64,000 bases of DNA from Christensenella sp. UBA2853 (GCA_002350845.1 DEFL01000062.1:51050-115049); one strand, 5' to 3'. Positions 35,083-43,416 are shown, counted from the first letter of the stretch. Numbers and translations are program-made. Notes: generated by a model from the sequence alone, not told the origin.

Positions 35083-35439
35083 TCAGGTATCTGCTCCCGT
35101 CGCCGCTCCCATCGCCTTCGGCTCCACTTCTTCTTGTGAACTGGCTACCACAGTTGCTTCCTGGTGCTTTTTTGCCAGAAAGTCCGTTAAATGTTCTCTG
35201 ACATAAGGCGTCCCAAATGCGTGCTCCAGAATTTTGAAAACATCTTCATCGGTGAGTATCTCAGGCTCCCGGAGCAGTTTTTCCAGGTAAGCACCCCGAA
35301 CGATCAGACGATGATTTCGCTCCTTTCGCTGAAGTTCCGCAATCTGTTTTTTCGCCAGCTTTGCTCTGCGCTCGGCTTCGTGTTTCTGCTGTTCCGCTCG
35401 CTCTTGTGCAGCGATCAGTTTTTCCAATTGGGTAGGCAT
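35083..35439 (-). CDS. DUF3847-family mobilization accessory protein (IME1)
   Basis: 118 residues from the ATG at 35439 (AAGGAGA 8 nt upstream), MPTQLEKLIAAQERAEQQKH. A coiled coil (~1-55) is followed by GAYLEKLLREPEILTDEDVF and KILEHAFGTPYVREHL. It resembles the DUF3847 proteins next to MobA/MobL relaxases and its counterpart at 42952. Its 3' end abuts oriT, so it is probably an oriT-binding or relaxosome component. Confidence 0.75.
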   Translation of the reverse strand: MPTQLEKLIAAQERAEQQKHEAERRAKLAKKQIAELQRKERNHRLIVRGAYLEKLLREPEILTDEDVFKILEHAFGTPYVREHLTDFLAKKHQEATVVASSQEEVEPKAMGAATGADT

Positions 35440-35459
35440 TCTGCATTCTCCTTCCATTG

Positions 35460-35500
35460 TGATAAGCAAAAGAAAACGGCCAGCGATTTTGCTGGTCGTT
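35460..35500 (-). terminator. Intrinsic terminator between abiEii and the DUF3847 gene
   Basis: Minus strand: AACGACCAGC, loop AAAATC, GCTGGCCGTT (one wobble), then TTCTTTTG. It separates the toxin operon from the mobilization genes. A similar hairpin precedes the 43417-43716 gene in IME2. Confidence 0.75.
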
Positions 35501-35554
35501 GTCGAAATAGAAAAGCCCAGCGGTGTATGCCGTTGGGCGGATAGATTGGTTGTT

Positions 35555-36541
35555 TTATCGTTCCGGATTCCTAACCGGCGGCTGTGCTTCTTTTGCTGTG
35601 CATTTCCATATGGCCATGGGATGATCAACGATTCTTTCCAGGATACTGTCATCATCAAAAAGAAGCTCTGGTTGATAGCGCTTTTCAGAAAAACTCCGCA
35701 GGAATTGCTTTTCCTGCTCGGTCAAATTCAAAAGATGCCGAAGGTATTCTTTGACTGTCTTTTCCGCCAGCGCAACATCAAAGTGTTCACCGTGCCGAAG
35801 CACCGGAATCAGATCCGTTTTGATCCGCATGGGATTAGCATTGGCAATCTCATCTGCTGTGAAATCAAGCGGTGTGGTTCCCGAACCAATTGCACCATAA
35901 AAGACAACGCATTTACGCAGTATATTCTCTTTGGAATCGGGAATCAGGTTTGCGCGAATCATGCTGACTACATCATACAGATCTCGAGGCGCATTCCTGT
36001 TAATTAGCGCAACAATTTTTGAACCATATATTTCGATGGGATTGACGGTCACTACTTCGCTGCTGGATTGCAGCCAGAAACCGAGAAGTGGACGCTCCTG
36101 CAATTCCAACACATGAGTTCGCAGCATATAGTTGATTTCAATTTTCAGGTTGTCCCGCATGCCGCCCGCATTCTGGTATTCATAAACGAATGAGTCCAGC
36201 GCATGGTACTTTTTGGACTTCAGGCTTTCTGTATAGCCTGCTGCTTTCATATATTTGTTGAGACGATCACTGATTTGCCGACGTTCGTCCAGCATAAGGT
36301 CCCGGCTGATGTGACTGGTATAGTCCAGGTCAATGTCAACGGAGAGGCGAGGCAGATCAAAAACAGTCAGGTTGATAGCAGTACCGCCCTTCAAAGCTAA
36401 ACGACCATGTAGATATTCGTCCTGCTGAATGAAAAGCAGGATATCCGTCAGACGGCAAACCTTTTCCAATGTATCCCTTACAAAGCCCTGTTCTTTTGCC
36501 AAACGACCCATTGTAATTCGCTCATAGTTCATCCGTTTCAT
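35555..36541 (-). CDS. abiEii: AbiEii-type nucleotidyltransferase toxin
   Basis: About 328 residues. It has LALKGGTAINLTVFDLPRLS followed by VDIDLDY, the GG-(S/T) and DxD nucleotidyltransferase core, and LKIEINYM further on. This is the type IV toxin AbiEii/GTP-binding NTase family that arrests growth, and aborts phage infection, when not opposed. It overlaps the antitoxin gene upstream. It ends PPVRNPER, resembling the tails of several ICE proteins. Confidence 0.9.
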   Translation of the reverse strand: MKRMNYERITMGRLAKEQGFVRDTLEKVCRLTDILLFIQQDEYLHGRLALKGGTAINLTVFDLPRLSVDIDLDYTSHISRDLMLDERRQISDRLNKYMKAAGYTESLKSKKYHALDSFVYEYQNAGGMRDNLKIEINYMLRTHVLELQERPLLGFWLQSSSEVVTVNPIEIYGSKIVALINRNAPRDLYDVVSMIRANLIPDSKENILRKCVVFYGAIGSGTTPLDFTADEIANANPMRIKTDLIPVLRHGEHFDVALAEKTVKEYLRHLLNLTEQEKQFLRSFSEKRYQPELLFDDDSILERIVDHPMAIWKCTAKEAQPPVRNPER

Positions 36542-37286
36542 TCACTCCTTTGTCCACAATATCCCGAAATCTAGCGGGGGCGAATAGCTGCCATTCCGGG
36601 TTCCATACAGGTGTGGCAGCAGGTTGCTTTTCGAGCGATCTTCTGCCACCAGGCAGATGAATCTTGCAGGCATCAAAGAATTCCCGTGATAAATGCAGAT
36701 CATCGTTCAGTTGGCTGAGAATATATCCTGTCTTCTGCCAAAGGAATCCATTCTGCCGCCGCTGCAGAATTGTGATCAATGCCGACTCATTCAATGCCGG
36801 AATCAACAGCATGCAGCGAATCGTTTCCTCGAGTCCTGCGATTTTTTCATAATCAGCGATACTGTCAATGACCGTCTGCTCTATGCTGGTTGCTCTGATG
36901 CCACGGGTCTGATCGATTTCAGTCCCCGAATGGAGCATGACCCGATGGTAGAAAGTACCATTATACTCAAAATCGTGAAACCTGCTGCGAGTTGCAACAT
37001 ACACTTCGTGAAACACCTGGTTGGCATATCCGAACACTTCAAAACTACTATGATGGGAGATGATCGCATCCTGAAACAGAGAAGCGCCGATCTGATAACG
37101 GGTATACACTGGCTGATGCGTCTCCAGACTGATGACTGTGTACAAATCTGGTCGGACTCTTTCGATGTACCCTTTCTTCAGATATTCCCGGAGCAGGGAC
37201 GCAGCAGTTGCGTCATTGCCAAGATAAGCGGCAATATCCCTTCGGGAAAAGCACCTCAACTCTAATAGCTTTTCATAATGCTTCAT
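36522..37286 (-). CDS. abiEi: AbiEi-family antitoxin/transcriptional repressor
   Basis: About 254 residues from the ATG at 37286 (MKHYEKLLELRCFSRRDIAA). An N-terminal winged-helix (LLREYLKKGYIERVRPDLYT) is followed by the AbiEi C-terminal domain (RTRYQIG-like YTRYQIGASLFQDAIISHHS; TSIEQTVIDSIADYEKIAGL). It should repress the operon and counter AbiEii. It overlaps abiEii by 20 nt. The pair would stabilise IME1 or protect the host from phage. Confidence 0.88.
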   Translation of the reverse strand: MKHYEKLLELRCFSRRDIAAYLGNDATAASLLREYLKKGYIERVRPDLYTVISLETHQPVYTRYQIGASLFQDAIISHHSSFEVFGYANQVFHEVYVATRSRFHDFEYNGTFYHRVMLHSGTEIDQTRGIRATSIEQTVIDSIADYEKIAGLEETIRCMLLIPALNESALITILQRRQNGFLWQKTGYILSQLNDDLHLSREFFDACKIHLPGGRRSLEKQPAATPVWNPEWQLFAPARFRDIVDKGVNETDEL

Positions 37287-37363
37287 ACACACCCCTCCCT
37301 GCACGAACGATAATAGCACAGAAAGATGTAAATTTCAATCTCGCTGTGCATATTTTAGTCAAC

Positions 37364-37741
37364 TCATATGAAAACCAGTTCTTGTAGGATTGCCTCTTCT
37401 GCACGGTGCTGGATTGAATTCATCCTCCGCACCCATTCCATCTGATCGGTACTTTTCAGACTCTCATCAATTCCTTCCGCTGCTGCCAGCTCAGGAATCA
37501 TCCTTTCCAGCCTCTGTGTGGCAGTCTGATCGATTTCTACCAGGTGGCTCTGTAACGTTCCATTCAGAATCATCTGATTGTACAGGATCGGTTTGTCCTC
37601 CATCAGAAATTTCAGCCTCATCCGTCCCCATTTGCCAATAGGCTTGTCACTATCCGGAATGCTGATGTCGGGCAGGTAGTAGTCCCCATGCAGGGTGTAG
37701 TGGATTCCGTTTTCCGTTTTTTCCCTGGGCAGTTCTTTCAT
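37364..37741 (-). CDS. tnpV: TnpV-family protein (IME1)
   Basis: 125 residues from the ATG at 37741 (GGGAG 7 nt upstream): MKELPREKTENGIHYTLHGD, then PIGKWGRMRLKFL, MILNGTLQSHLVEIDQTA, DQMEWVRRMNSI, ILQELVFI. It is homologous to the frames at 8627 and 53626. It lies at the left end of IME1. TnpV accompanies TnpX in Tn4451-type elements; an excisionase-like role has been suggested for the family but is not shown here. Confidence 0.85.
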   Translation of the reverse strand: MKELPREKTENGIHYTLHGDYYLPDISIPDSDKPIGKWGRMRLKFLMEDKPILYNQMILNGTLQSHLVEIDQTATQRLERMIPELAAAEGIDESLKSTDQMEWVRRMNSIQHRAEEAILQELVFI

Positions 37742-37801
37742 GGTTTTCTCCCTTCTGTGTGTCGTTGCATTCATGGCTGAGTGGTTGCTGAGCGTGTGCG
37801 A

Positions 37802-37836
37802 AGCGCTCTGCGGGATCGGGTTTGTCTGGATTGTGC
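37802..37836 (-). repeat. Inverted repeat copy B (about 35 bp)
   Basis: Minus strand starts GCACAATCCAGACAAACCC and is the partner of 32529-32563 in opposite orientation. It lies ~50 bp inside the left junction of IME1, ahead of tnpV. Confidence 0.6.
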
Positions 37837-37870
37837 TTCTCCTTTCTGAGCAGTTCGTCTTTTTTTACAA

Positions 37871-38029
37871 CTACTCAGCCATATTATGCTTGATGCCCTG
37901 GGACTTCGCGCCGGGGTTATCGTTGCCGTAGCCCTCAAGGAGGTTGATGACGCCCCAGATACCGAGACCGGCACCGATGGCAATCACCAGAGTCTGAAGG
38001 ACCGTTACCGCAGAAGAGAAAAAAGCCAT
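37871..38029 (-). pseudogene. maff2: maff2, 5' fragment truncated by IME1
   Basis: ATG at 38029 with GGAGG 7 nt upstream gives MAFFSSAVTVLQTLVIAIGA onward, then the conserved EGYGNDNPGAKSQGIK. After that it reads into IME1 (HNMAE, stop). It would encode a 52-residue truncated product with one membrane helix but without the second, glycine-rich helix. The missing end is at 24756-24684. Confidence 0.92.
37878..37897. other. IME1 attachment junction, virD4 side
   Basis: The minus sequence GGCATCAAGCATAATATGGC pairs with the site at 24748-24767. The shared central CA (plus TG at 37887-37888) is the candidate exchange core. Rejoining gives GGCATCAAGCAGCTCATGGC, coding GIKQLMA, the canonical Maff2 sequence. 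Confidence 0.7.
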
Positions 38030-38044
38030 ATACATACCTCCGTA

Positions 38045-39359
38045 TCATAAAAGGCCGCCATATCCGGCAGCCGTCAGTTGGGTTTCATCTGTCAGCTCCT
38101 CCAGAAGCGCTTCCTCCTCATCCGGGTTATCGCTCACGTCAATTTCCCAGACCTGGCTTTCTTCCTCCAGCCGAAGCCTCAGCTGGCGGGAAAGATACTT
38201 TTCAATGTGGAAGGCGTTCTTTGGATCAGAGTCCGACAGATATTTGTAGTTTGGATGCGATGTGATGTCGTACTTGTCCGAGAGGAAGGGCCTGACGCCC
38301 CGCACCTGCAGGATGCATTTGCCGCCGTCCATGACAGCGATCTCGTCCACCGACATCAGGGATTTGCCGAGCTTCTGATAGTTCAATGAATGGCTGGTTT
38401 CCCGGCCACGGCTCTCACCGGTATTGAACGTATCAATGGTTTCTTTGCCAAGGAGTTCCTCCATCTCCTTGAGCGTTGTCTTTTCCTTGCCGCCGAGAAA
38501 CAGCAGCGTGTCGCAGTTGCCGACAATGGTATCCGCGTTATCCTTGTAGATCGCCTTGAGCTGGGACTGCGCCTGCAGGACAATACAGGCGGAAATCTCA
38601 CGGCTGCGGATGGTGGCGATCAGCTTTTCAAAGTTGGGGATCTGCCCGATGTTGGCAAACTCGTCGATCAGGCAGCGGACATGCACGGGCAGGCGGCCTC
38701 CGTGCACATCATCCGCCATTTCGCAGAGCAGGTTGAACATCTGGGAGTACGCCATGCTGATAAGGAAGTTGAAGCTGGCATCCGTGTCCGACATGATGAG
38801 GAACAGGGCGGTCCGCTTTTCTCCAATGGTGTCCAGATGCAGCTCATCGTAGGCCGTGATCTCCCGAAGCTCTTCGATATCGAATACCGCGAGGCGTGCG
38901 CCGCAGCTGACCAGGATGCTCTTCGCCGTTTTGCCGGCAGCCATTTTGTATTTGGCATACTGGCGGACAGCGAAGTGTCCCGGCTTGCGCTTGCCCAGAT
39001 CCGCGAACTTCAGATCCACTTCATTCTGGTAATCTTCATCGTCCTCACGGGCATCCATTTTGTTGAGCATGTCGATCAGGGTCGCAAAGTTCTGCTCCTC
39101 AGGCGGCAGCTCATAGTGGATATATCCGATCAGGGCAATGTAGAGCAGCGTTTCCGCCTTCACCCAGAAGTCGTCGCCGCCTTTTCCTTCACCCTTGGTG
39201 TTGGAGATGAGGACGGTAACAAGCTTCAGGATATCCTTTTCTGAGTGAATGTAAGCGAACGGATTGTAATGCATCGACTTTTGGAAGTTGATCGTATTGA
39301 AGGCGCGGACATCATATCCGGCGGCGACCAGCATTTTGCCGGTCTCAACGATCAGGGTT
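38045..39359 (-). pseudogene. virD4: virD4 coupling-protein gene, 3' two-thirds (separated by IME2)
   Basis: The frame starts within IME2 sequence and from GGA ACC CTG reads TLIVETGKMLVAAGYDVRAF. It continues through SILVSCGARLAVFDIEELRE, CLIDEFANIGQIPNFEKLIA and ACIVLQAQSQLKAIYKDNAD to the C-terminus, all conserved in VirD4/TraG coupling proteins. The Walker A and B motifs are missing; they lie at 56687-57225. An internal ATG (KMLVAAG) could give a 429-residue fragment but would lack the ATP site. Rejoining gives 1854 nt, a 617-residue protein. Confidence 0.9.
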
Positions 39360-39413
39360 CCTTTGGGTCAAGTACTTTTACGCTGTTTTTTTGAGGGAAT
39401 TTAAAAAATCCCT

Positions 39414-39584
39414 TTACGATGTTGGTTCACAGAGAGAATTAGAGCGAATCAGCTTCAAAACCTTGTCGTTCATGGTCGCTTTACCCTTCTCCGCAAAGCG
39501 GAACATGACCTTGTAGATCGTCTTGCCATATCTGATGGTCATTGCCGTTTTTTGCTCATCCACCTTGTTCTGTTCTTTGTTTAT
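39414..39584 (-). CDS. tnpW: TnpW-like small protein with an apparent ATA start
   Basis: 56 codons reading INKEQNKVDEQKTAMTIRYG, then KTIYKVMFRFAEKGKATMND, KVLKLIRSNSLCEPTS. The pattern (NKEQN...TIRxGxTxYxV...NDKxLxLI) is that of TnpW proteins of Tn4451-like elements. The codon where Met is expected is ATA, 8 nt after AGGAGG; the only upstream GTG overlaps the RBS. An internal ATG (MTIRYG) would give 42 residues. It lies at the IME2 end opposite the recombinase. Confidence 0.6.
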   Translation of the reverse strand: MNKEQNKVDEQKTAMTIRYGKTIYKVMFRFAEKGKATMNDKVLKLIRSNSLCEPTS

Positions 39585-39833
39585 TAGAATCACCTCCTAT
39601 ACCTCTGCCGATGTTGAGAACAAGCAATAGTTTCTCTAACCCGGTTATCTTTCGTATTGATTACAGAGCATCTTTTCTGCATTCACGTGCTGAGAGTTTA
39701 CTGCAGGAATCTGCTGAAGATGGTTGAAATATAGATTCAGTTCAAAATCATGTGAACACGAGAGACACGAACTTGCATTTGCTTAACATGATTCATCCAT
39801 TTCCATATTTCATACAATTTGTGGGGTGTTACA

Positions 39834-40223
39834 ATGATCTCATGGAATTACTTGGTCACTTGCATCCAAAGGCTCGAAGAACTTCCTAACGGCGGCGGTT
39901 CGGAAATAGAGTTCACTTATCAAGGTGCTGAATATGGGATAGTCTCATATCGTGATTTTTGTGATCTCGAGAGAATCCCTGATTCTCACTTTGATGGAAA
40001 GCCCATAGATTTTGATGAAAATACTATTGATTCTGAAATGCCATATTACACATACAGCAGTCTGACAGAACTTGGCAAAGCGACTGACATCGGTTTCTCA
40101 GTTGAGCAGTGCTGGCCGGAATTTGAGAATGTCTGCATAAGACCTGACTTTGATTATTTTACTTTTGAAGAAATCTATGAATCATACGAATCCGCAAATA
40201 AAAACAAAAAGACGGATTGCTAA
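39834..40223 (+). CDS. Hypothetical acidic protein
   Basis: 129 residues from the ATG at 39834 (MISWNYLVTCIQRLEELPNG). It is acidic, rich in Asp, Glu, Tyr and Phe, and has no signal peptide or membrane helix. AT-rich codons contrast with the mobilization genes beside it, suggesting separate acquisition. The size, acidity and FDYFTFEEIYESYE ending resemble immunity-type or phage-defence accessory proteins, but I cannot assign a family. A strong terminator follows. Confidence 0.55.
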   Translation: MISWNYLVTCIQRLEELPNGGGSEIEFTYQGAEYGIVSYRDFCDLERIPDSHFDGKPIDFDENTIDSEMPYYTYSSLTELGKATDIGFSVEQCWPEFENVCIRPDFDYFTFEEIYESYESANKNKKTDC

Positions 40224-40358
40224 TTCTGGCATTACACTCATTCTTGCAGATAAAGCGAAGATGTAAGTCAATAATGCCTTGAATAACCACAATCCTGCAA
40301 TCGGTTGTGTTGCATGTTGCTTTGGGCATAACGTTCTAGCGGCTTCCAGTTTGATGTT

Positions 40359-40397
40359 CTCCCCAGCGGGCATTGCAGAACCCTGCTGGGGAGTTTT
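40359..40397 (+). terminator. Bidirectional hairpin terminator
   Basis: CTCCCCAGC and GCTGGGGAG form a 9-bp stem (with further CGGG/CCCT pairing) followed by TTTT on the plus strand. It ends the 39834-40223 gene and abuts the stop of the convergent relaxase gene. Confidence 0.75.
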
Positions 40398-42037
40398 CAT
40401 AGTCGTTCCTGATCGTACTTCAGTTTTTGACTTGAAACATCTCTCGCAGGGTGCTGCTCATCAGTCTCCCGCGTCACCGCATCAATAGCGGCATCCATGG
40501 CCTGCTCCAGCTCTCGTCGGTTCTCCCGCACTTCCTGTTGTTCTGAAAAATCATTTCGCTCCGGCAGTGCTTCCGGGATCGCCTTGCGCGTCCAGTAGCG
40601 AAGCTTGCTCAGCTGATCCAGTTCTTCACGGATCTGTCCCAATTTGGGACGAAGTGATTCGTTCTGCTCTGTTAGTTCCTGACGCTGGGCTTTTAGCTTC
40701 TTTGCGCTAGCCTTATCCAGCGGAAGTGAAATGCCCTGTTTCTTCGAGAGCTTCTCACGGAGGTAAGTTGCCTTGCGGAGTCGCTTCAGTTCATCAGCAT
40801 GTTCAGCCAGGAAGGCTTCGCGTCGACCTTTGAAATGAATCTTGTTCAGCTGATCCTGAAGAGGGGCAAGCTCTCGGTAATCCTCGATAGCCGCAAAGAA
40901 ATCGTCAATATCACGGATCACCTGATTGTTGCTGCGGACATCGCCCTGCATCAGCTCAAGCTGAACCCTGGTGTTTGACAGCCGGATCGATAGATCTTCC
41001 ACCGTGGTAATGCCGGTCTCTTTCATCAGAATGATCATTTTGGACATATCCTGCAGATCTCTGATACCGGCCTTGTCACGGGCATATTTGCCCCAGGTTT
41101 CCCGGCCTGCTTCGCGCATGGCCCGGTAGCTGAGGATCACATCGGTCAGGGAATGAGTCTGCGGATTCTCCAGCACTTCCTGGTGGTGGATTGCTGCCAT
41201 CAGTTCCGCGATCTTATCACCCAGCTTCTTCGCTGCCCGTTTCAGAGAACCGAGAAGTCGATTGATGCTGAGAATCTCACGATTCTTTTCGCCCATCTCC
41301 GTGACGGTGCCTTTCCGCTCCATGGCGGCTGCGGCAGGACCGAGATGCCGTTGAGGCAGACGGTCTTCTACGCCTTGTCTCTTCAAAGAGCGCATGTCGA
41401 TTCGCTCCGGCCTGCCCGCAGCTTCAAGGGCGGCGTTTTGCATCACTTCCCAATCGTGCCGCCAGATCTCGGCATACTTGTGATCGTTCCAGTCGACGGT
41501 GCTGATGTTGCGGGTTTTCCACTTCCCATTCTTGCCCTTGACTCGGTTGCCTCGTTCATCAAGCACATATTCTGTCCGGGTCTTCGGAAGCCACTCGCCA
41601 TGTTCGTCCATGGCCCGGAGGGTCAGCAGCAGATGAACGTGGGGATTGCCATCGCCTTCGTCGTGATAGTACAGATCACAGATCATGCCTTTGTTGACAA
41701 ACTCCTGCTGGCAGTAGTCCCGGATCAGCGCCAGGTTCTGCTCATACGTCAGTTCCTTCGGGAGAACAATGAGCATCCGACGGGCTGTCTGGGCATCCTT
41801 TCTTTTCTCGGCAGCGTCAACCGCATTCCAGAGTGTCTGGCTGTCTGCATATTCCCGGGGAGCGTTGTCCGGCAGCATGACTTCCCGGTACACGACTCGC
41901 TCGGGGCTGCTGTGTGGATGCTTCCATTCGTGATCATGCTCGGAGTACATCTTCTCTCCGGCGTTATAGGCTGCTGCTGCCATAACGGACTGGTCTTTGC
42001 GGCCTATGTACGATATGGAAAACGTGGGACAGGGGAT
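40397..42037 (-). CDS. MobA/MobL (MobQ-type) relaxase of IME2, probable ATC start
   Basis: About 546 residues. The first ATG (41983) gives MAAAAYNAGEKMYSEHDHEW. Upstream the frame stays open and reads IPCPTFSISYIGRKDQSV, homologous to the start of the IME1 relaxase, to an ATC at 42037, 10 nt after GGAGG. No ATG, GTG or TTG occurs in this upstream frame. Likely Tyr in AAAAYNAGEK and His cluster GNPHVHLLLTLR. The C-terminal half is coiled coil. It is a clear homologue of 33239-34894. Confidence 0.85.
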   Translation of the reverse strand: MPCPTFSISYIGRKDQSVMAAAAYNAGEKMYSEHDHEWKHPHSSPERVVYREVMLPDNAPREYADSQTLWNAVDAAEKRKDAQTARRMLIVLPKELTYEQNLALIRDYCQQEFVNKGMICDLYYHDEGDGNPHVHLLLTLRAMDEHGEWLPKTRTEYVLDERGNRVKGKNGKWKTRNISTVDWNDHKYAEIWRHDWEVMQNAALEAAGRPERIDMRSLKRQGVEDRLPQRHLGPAAAAMERKGTVTEMGEKNREILSINRLLGSLKRAAKKLGDKIAELMAAIHHQEVLENPQTHSLTDVILSYRAMREAGRETWGKYARDKAGIRDLQDMSKMIILMKETGITTVEDLSIRLSNTRVQLELMQGDVRSNNQVIRDIDDFFAAIEDYRELAPLQDQLNKIHFKGRREAFLAEHADELKRLRKATYLREKLSKKQGISLPLDKASAKKLKAQRQELTEQNESLRPKLGQIREELDQLSKLRYWTRKAIPEALPERNDFSEQQEVRENRRELEQAMDAAIDAVTRETDEQHPARDVSSQKLKYDQERL

Positions 42038-42194
42038 TTGGTTCTCACCTCCATGAAAAACGCTATAGAAATACTTTTGTTACAGGTCTGATCTTGTGCA
42101 GGAGTTTATCCGCATTTGTAGAATAACGTTTATCTGCAAACCCCCCTTAGTGGATAGTGCTATTCACAATACACTTCAGATCGGAGGACAAGTC

Positions 42195-42698
42195 ATGAAA
42201 TCATTTCTCGCTCGGTTCCGCAGATTGTTCTTTGCCGGTACTCTTGCGCTGATCATTACTCTTGTGGTCAGTATCTTTACCGGAGGGAAGGGGTACCTTG
42301 ATCTCTGGACAGATGGCTTGAATCTGAAGAGCTTTGAGAACGTGTTCTGCCTCTTCCTGGCAGTATCTCCGATTGTTTATATACTCCTTGCCATAATATC
42401 GACAGCATACATCCGCAAGCATGGACAGTCAGCCGCTTATCAGCAAACAAGGCCTTTCATTTCCACCTTCTTTAAGTGTGTCGCTAGTGAGTTTGCCTCG
42501 CCATTTAAGTGCATTTCTGGATTCTTTACAGCGGTGTTCAATAAATACCCGTCCATCTATCCAGAGGATCTGAAGAAAAAGTCCAAAGCAATCTCAATTG
42601 GAAGATTTATTTGGATGATTCTCATCCTGGCTTTCTGCGTGTACGGATTGATTAGAATCAATGATTTTGCAGCACTGATCCAGACCTTTACAAAATAA
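42195..42698 (+). CDS. Membrane protein of unknown function
   Basis: 167 residues from the ATG at 42195 (GGAGG 7 nt upstream), MKSFLARFRRLFFAGTLALI. Three hydrophobic helices: LFFAGTLALIITLVVSIFTG, VFCLFLAVSPIVYILLAIIS and FIWMILILAFCVYGLI. The middle loop is cytoplasmic and basic. It is inserted between the relaxase and oriT of IME2 on the opposite strand, a position empty in IME1, and ends at its own terminator. Possible cargo; no family recognised. Confidence 0.65.
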   Translation: MKSFLARFRRLFFAGTLALIITLVVSIFTGGKGYLDLWTDGLNLKSFENVFCLFLAVSPIVYILLAIISTAYIRKHGQSAAYQQTRPFISTFFKCVASEFASPFKCISGFFTAVFNKYPSIYPEDLKKKSKAISIGRFIWMILILAFCVYGLIRINDFAALIQTFTK

Positions 42699-42713
42699 GT
42701 CTATTCAAGAGAT

Positions 42714-42751
42714 ACAGTCCCGTGTCGCATACTGTAACGGGACTGTTTTTT
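42714..42751 (+). terminator. Intrinsic terminator after the membrane protein gene
   Basis: ACAGTCCCGT and ACGGGACTGT form a 10-bp perfect stem followed by TTTTTT. Confidence 0.9.
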
Positions 42752-42808
42752 GTTTGGTTGCAAATCATGATTTCCCACCGTATTGCCATTGCGCACTGTA
42801 AAGGGGTA

Positions 42809-42936
42809 GCTGACGCCAGTCAGCGCAGGGGTCTTACCCCTGTGATGCCACAAAGGCCACGCCGACTGGCATCGAGCTCCCCGCAGGGGCCCTCGGAGAG
42901 CGCACTGTGTTCCGCAGGAACACATAAGTGCGCCCT
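42809..42936 (+). other. oriT of IME2 (IncQ-type nic region with structured stems)
   Basis: The nic-like core TAAGTGCGCCCT (42925-42936) follows the 7-bp inverted repeat GTGTTCC-GCA-GGAACAC (42907-42923). Upstream stems: GCTGAC/GTCAGC (42809-42824), CAGGGGT/ACCCCTG (42826-42842), GATGCCA/TGGCATC (42844-42873) and CCCC-GCA-GGGG (42879-42889). Compared with IME1, stems 1 to 3 differ by compensatory changes. Confidence 0.85.
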
Positions 42937-42951
42937 CAACAAGTTGAGGGA

Positions 42952-43317
42952 TCAGCTTGTTGCCGAAAACCGTTCCTCCGTCCTGGTGGCCTGCGGGGCG
43001 GTCTGCGGCGTGGTCCGGGCGGTCTCGAACAGCTGCTCCATGGTGATCCTGCTCTCGCCGGAGCGGATCTCGCGCATCTGGGACAGCAGCTTCTGGATGC
43101 CGGAGAAGCTGAACACATGGTTCAAGAACAGCTTGATGTCTTCATCGGTGAACACTTCAGCCTTGTCGCCCAGGTGCATGGTCAGTTCACCGCCACGCTG
43201 ATAGATACTGTGGTTGCGATCCTTCCGCGCCTGAGCTTTGATCTTCTGATCCAGTTCCGCCTTTTGTGCCTCAATGCGCTGCATCGTAGCTTTCAGCTTG
43301 TCCAACTGTTTGCTCAT
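42952..43317 (-). CDS. DUF3847-like mobilization accessory protein (IME2)
   Basis: 121 residues, MSKQLDKLKATMQRIEAQKA. A coiled coil (~1-40) is followed by YQRGGELTMHLGDKAEVFTD and EDIKLFLNHVF, the same layout as 35083-35439. Its 3' end abuts oriT. It probably takes part in the relaxosome. Confidence 0.7.
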   Translation of the reverse strand: MSKQLDKLKATMQRIEAQKAELDQKIKAQARKDRNHSIYQRGGELTMHLGDKAEVFTDEDIKLFLNHVFSFSGIQKLLSQMREIRSGESRITMEQLFETARTTPQTAPQATRTEERFSATS

Positions 43318-43416
43318 CGGAGTCCTCCTTCCTCATTGATTCTTTTGCTGGCCAGCAAAGGAAAAGGCACCAACTGTGTGATCAGATCAGTCGATGCCCT
43401 CTGCTTTGATGGCCGG

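Larger units (their letters stand above)
24759..37888. mobile_element. IME1: serine-recombinase mobilizable element inserted in maff2 (about 13.1 kb)
   Basis: The segment is bounded by the two maff2 fragments. It carries a serine recombinase, MobA/MobL relaxase, oriT, DUF3847 accessory protein, TnpV and Cys-rich VLP protein, plus cargo: an AbiE toxin-antitoxin pair and three ECF sigma/anti-sigma pairs. It has no type IV secretion genes, so it must use a helper ICE. The recombinase lies mid-element rather than at an end, and a recombinase tail remnant with direct repeats indicates a composite history. Confidence 0.85.
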
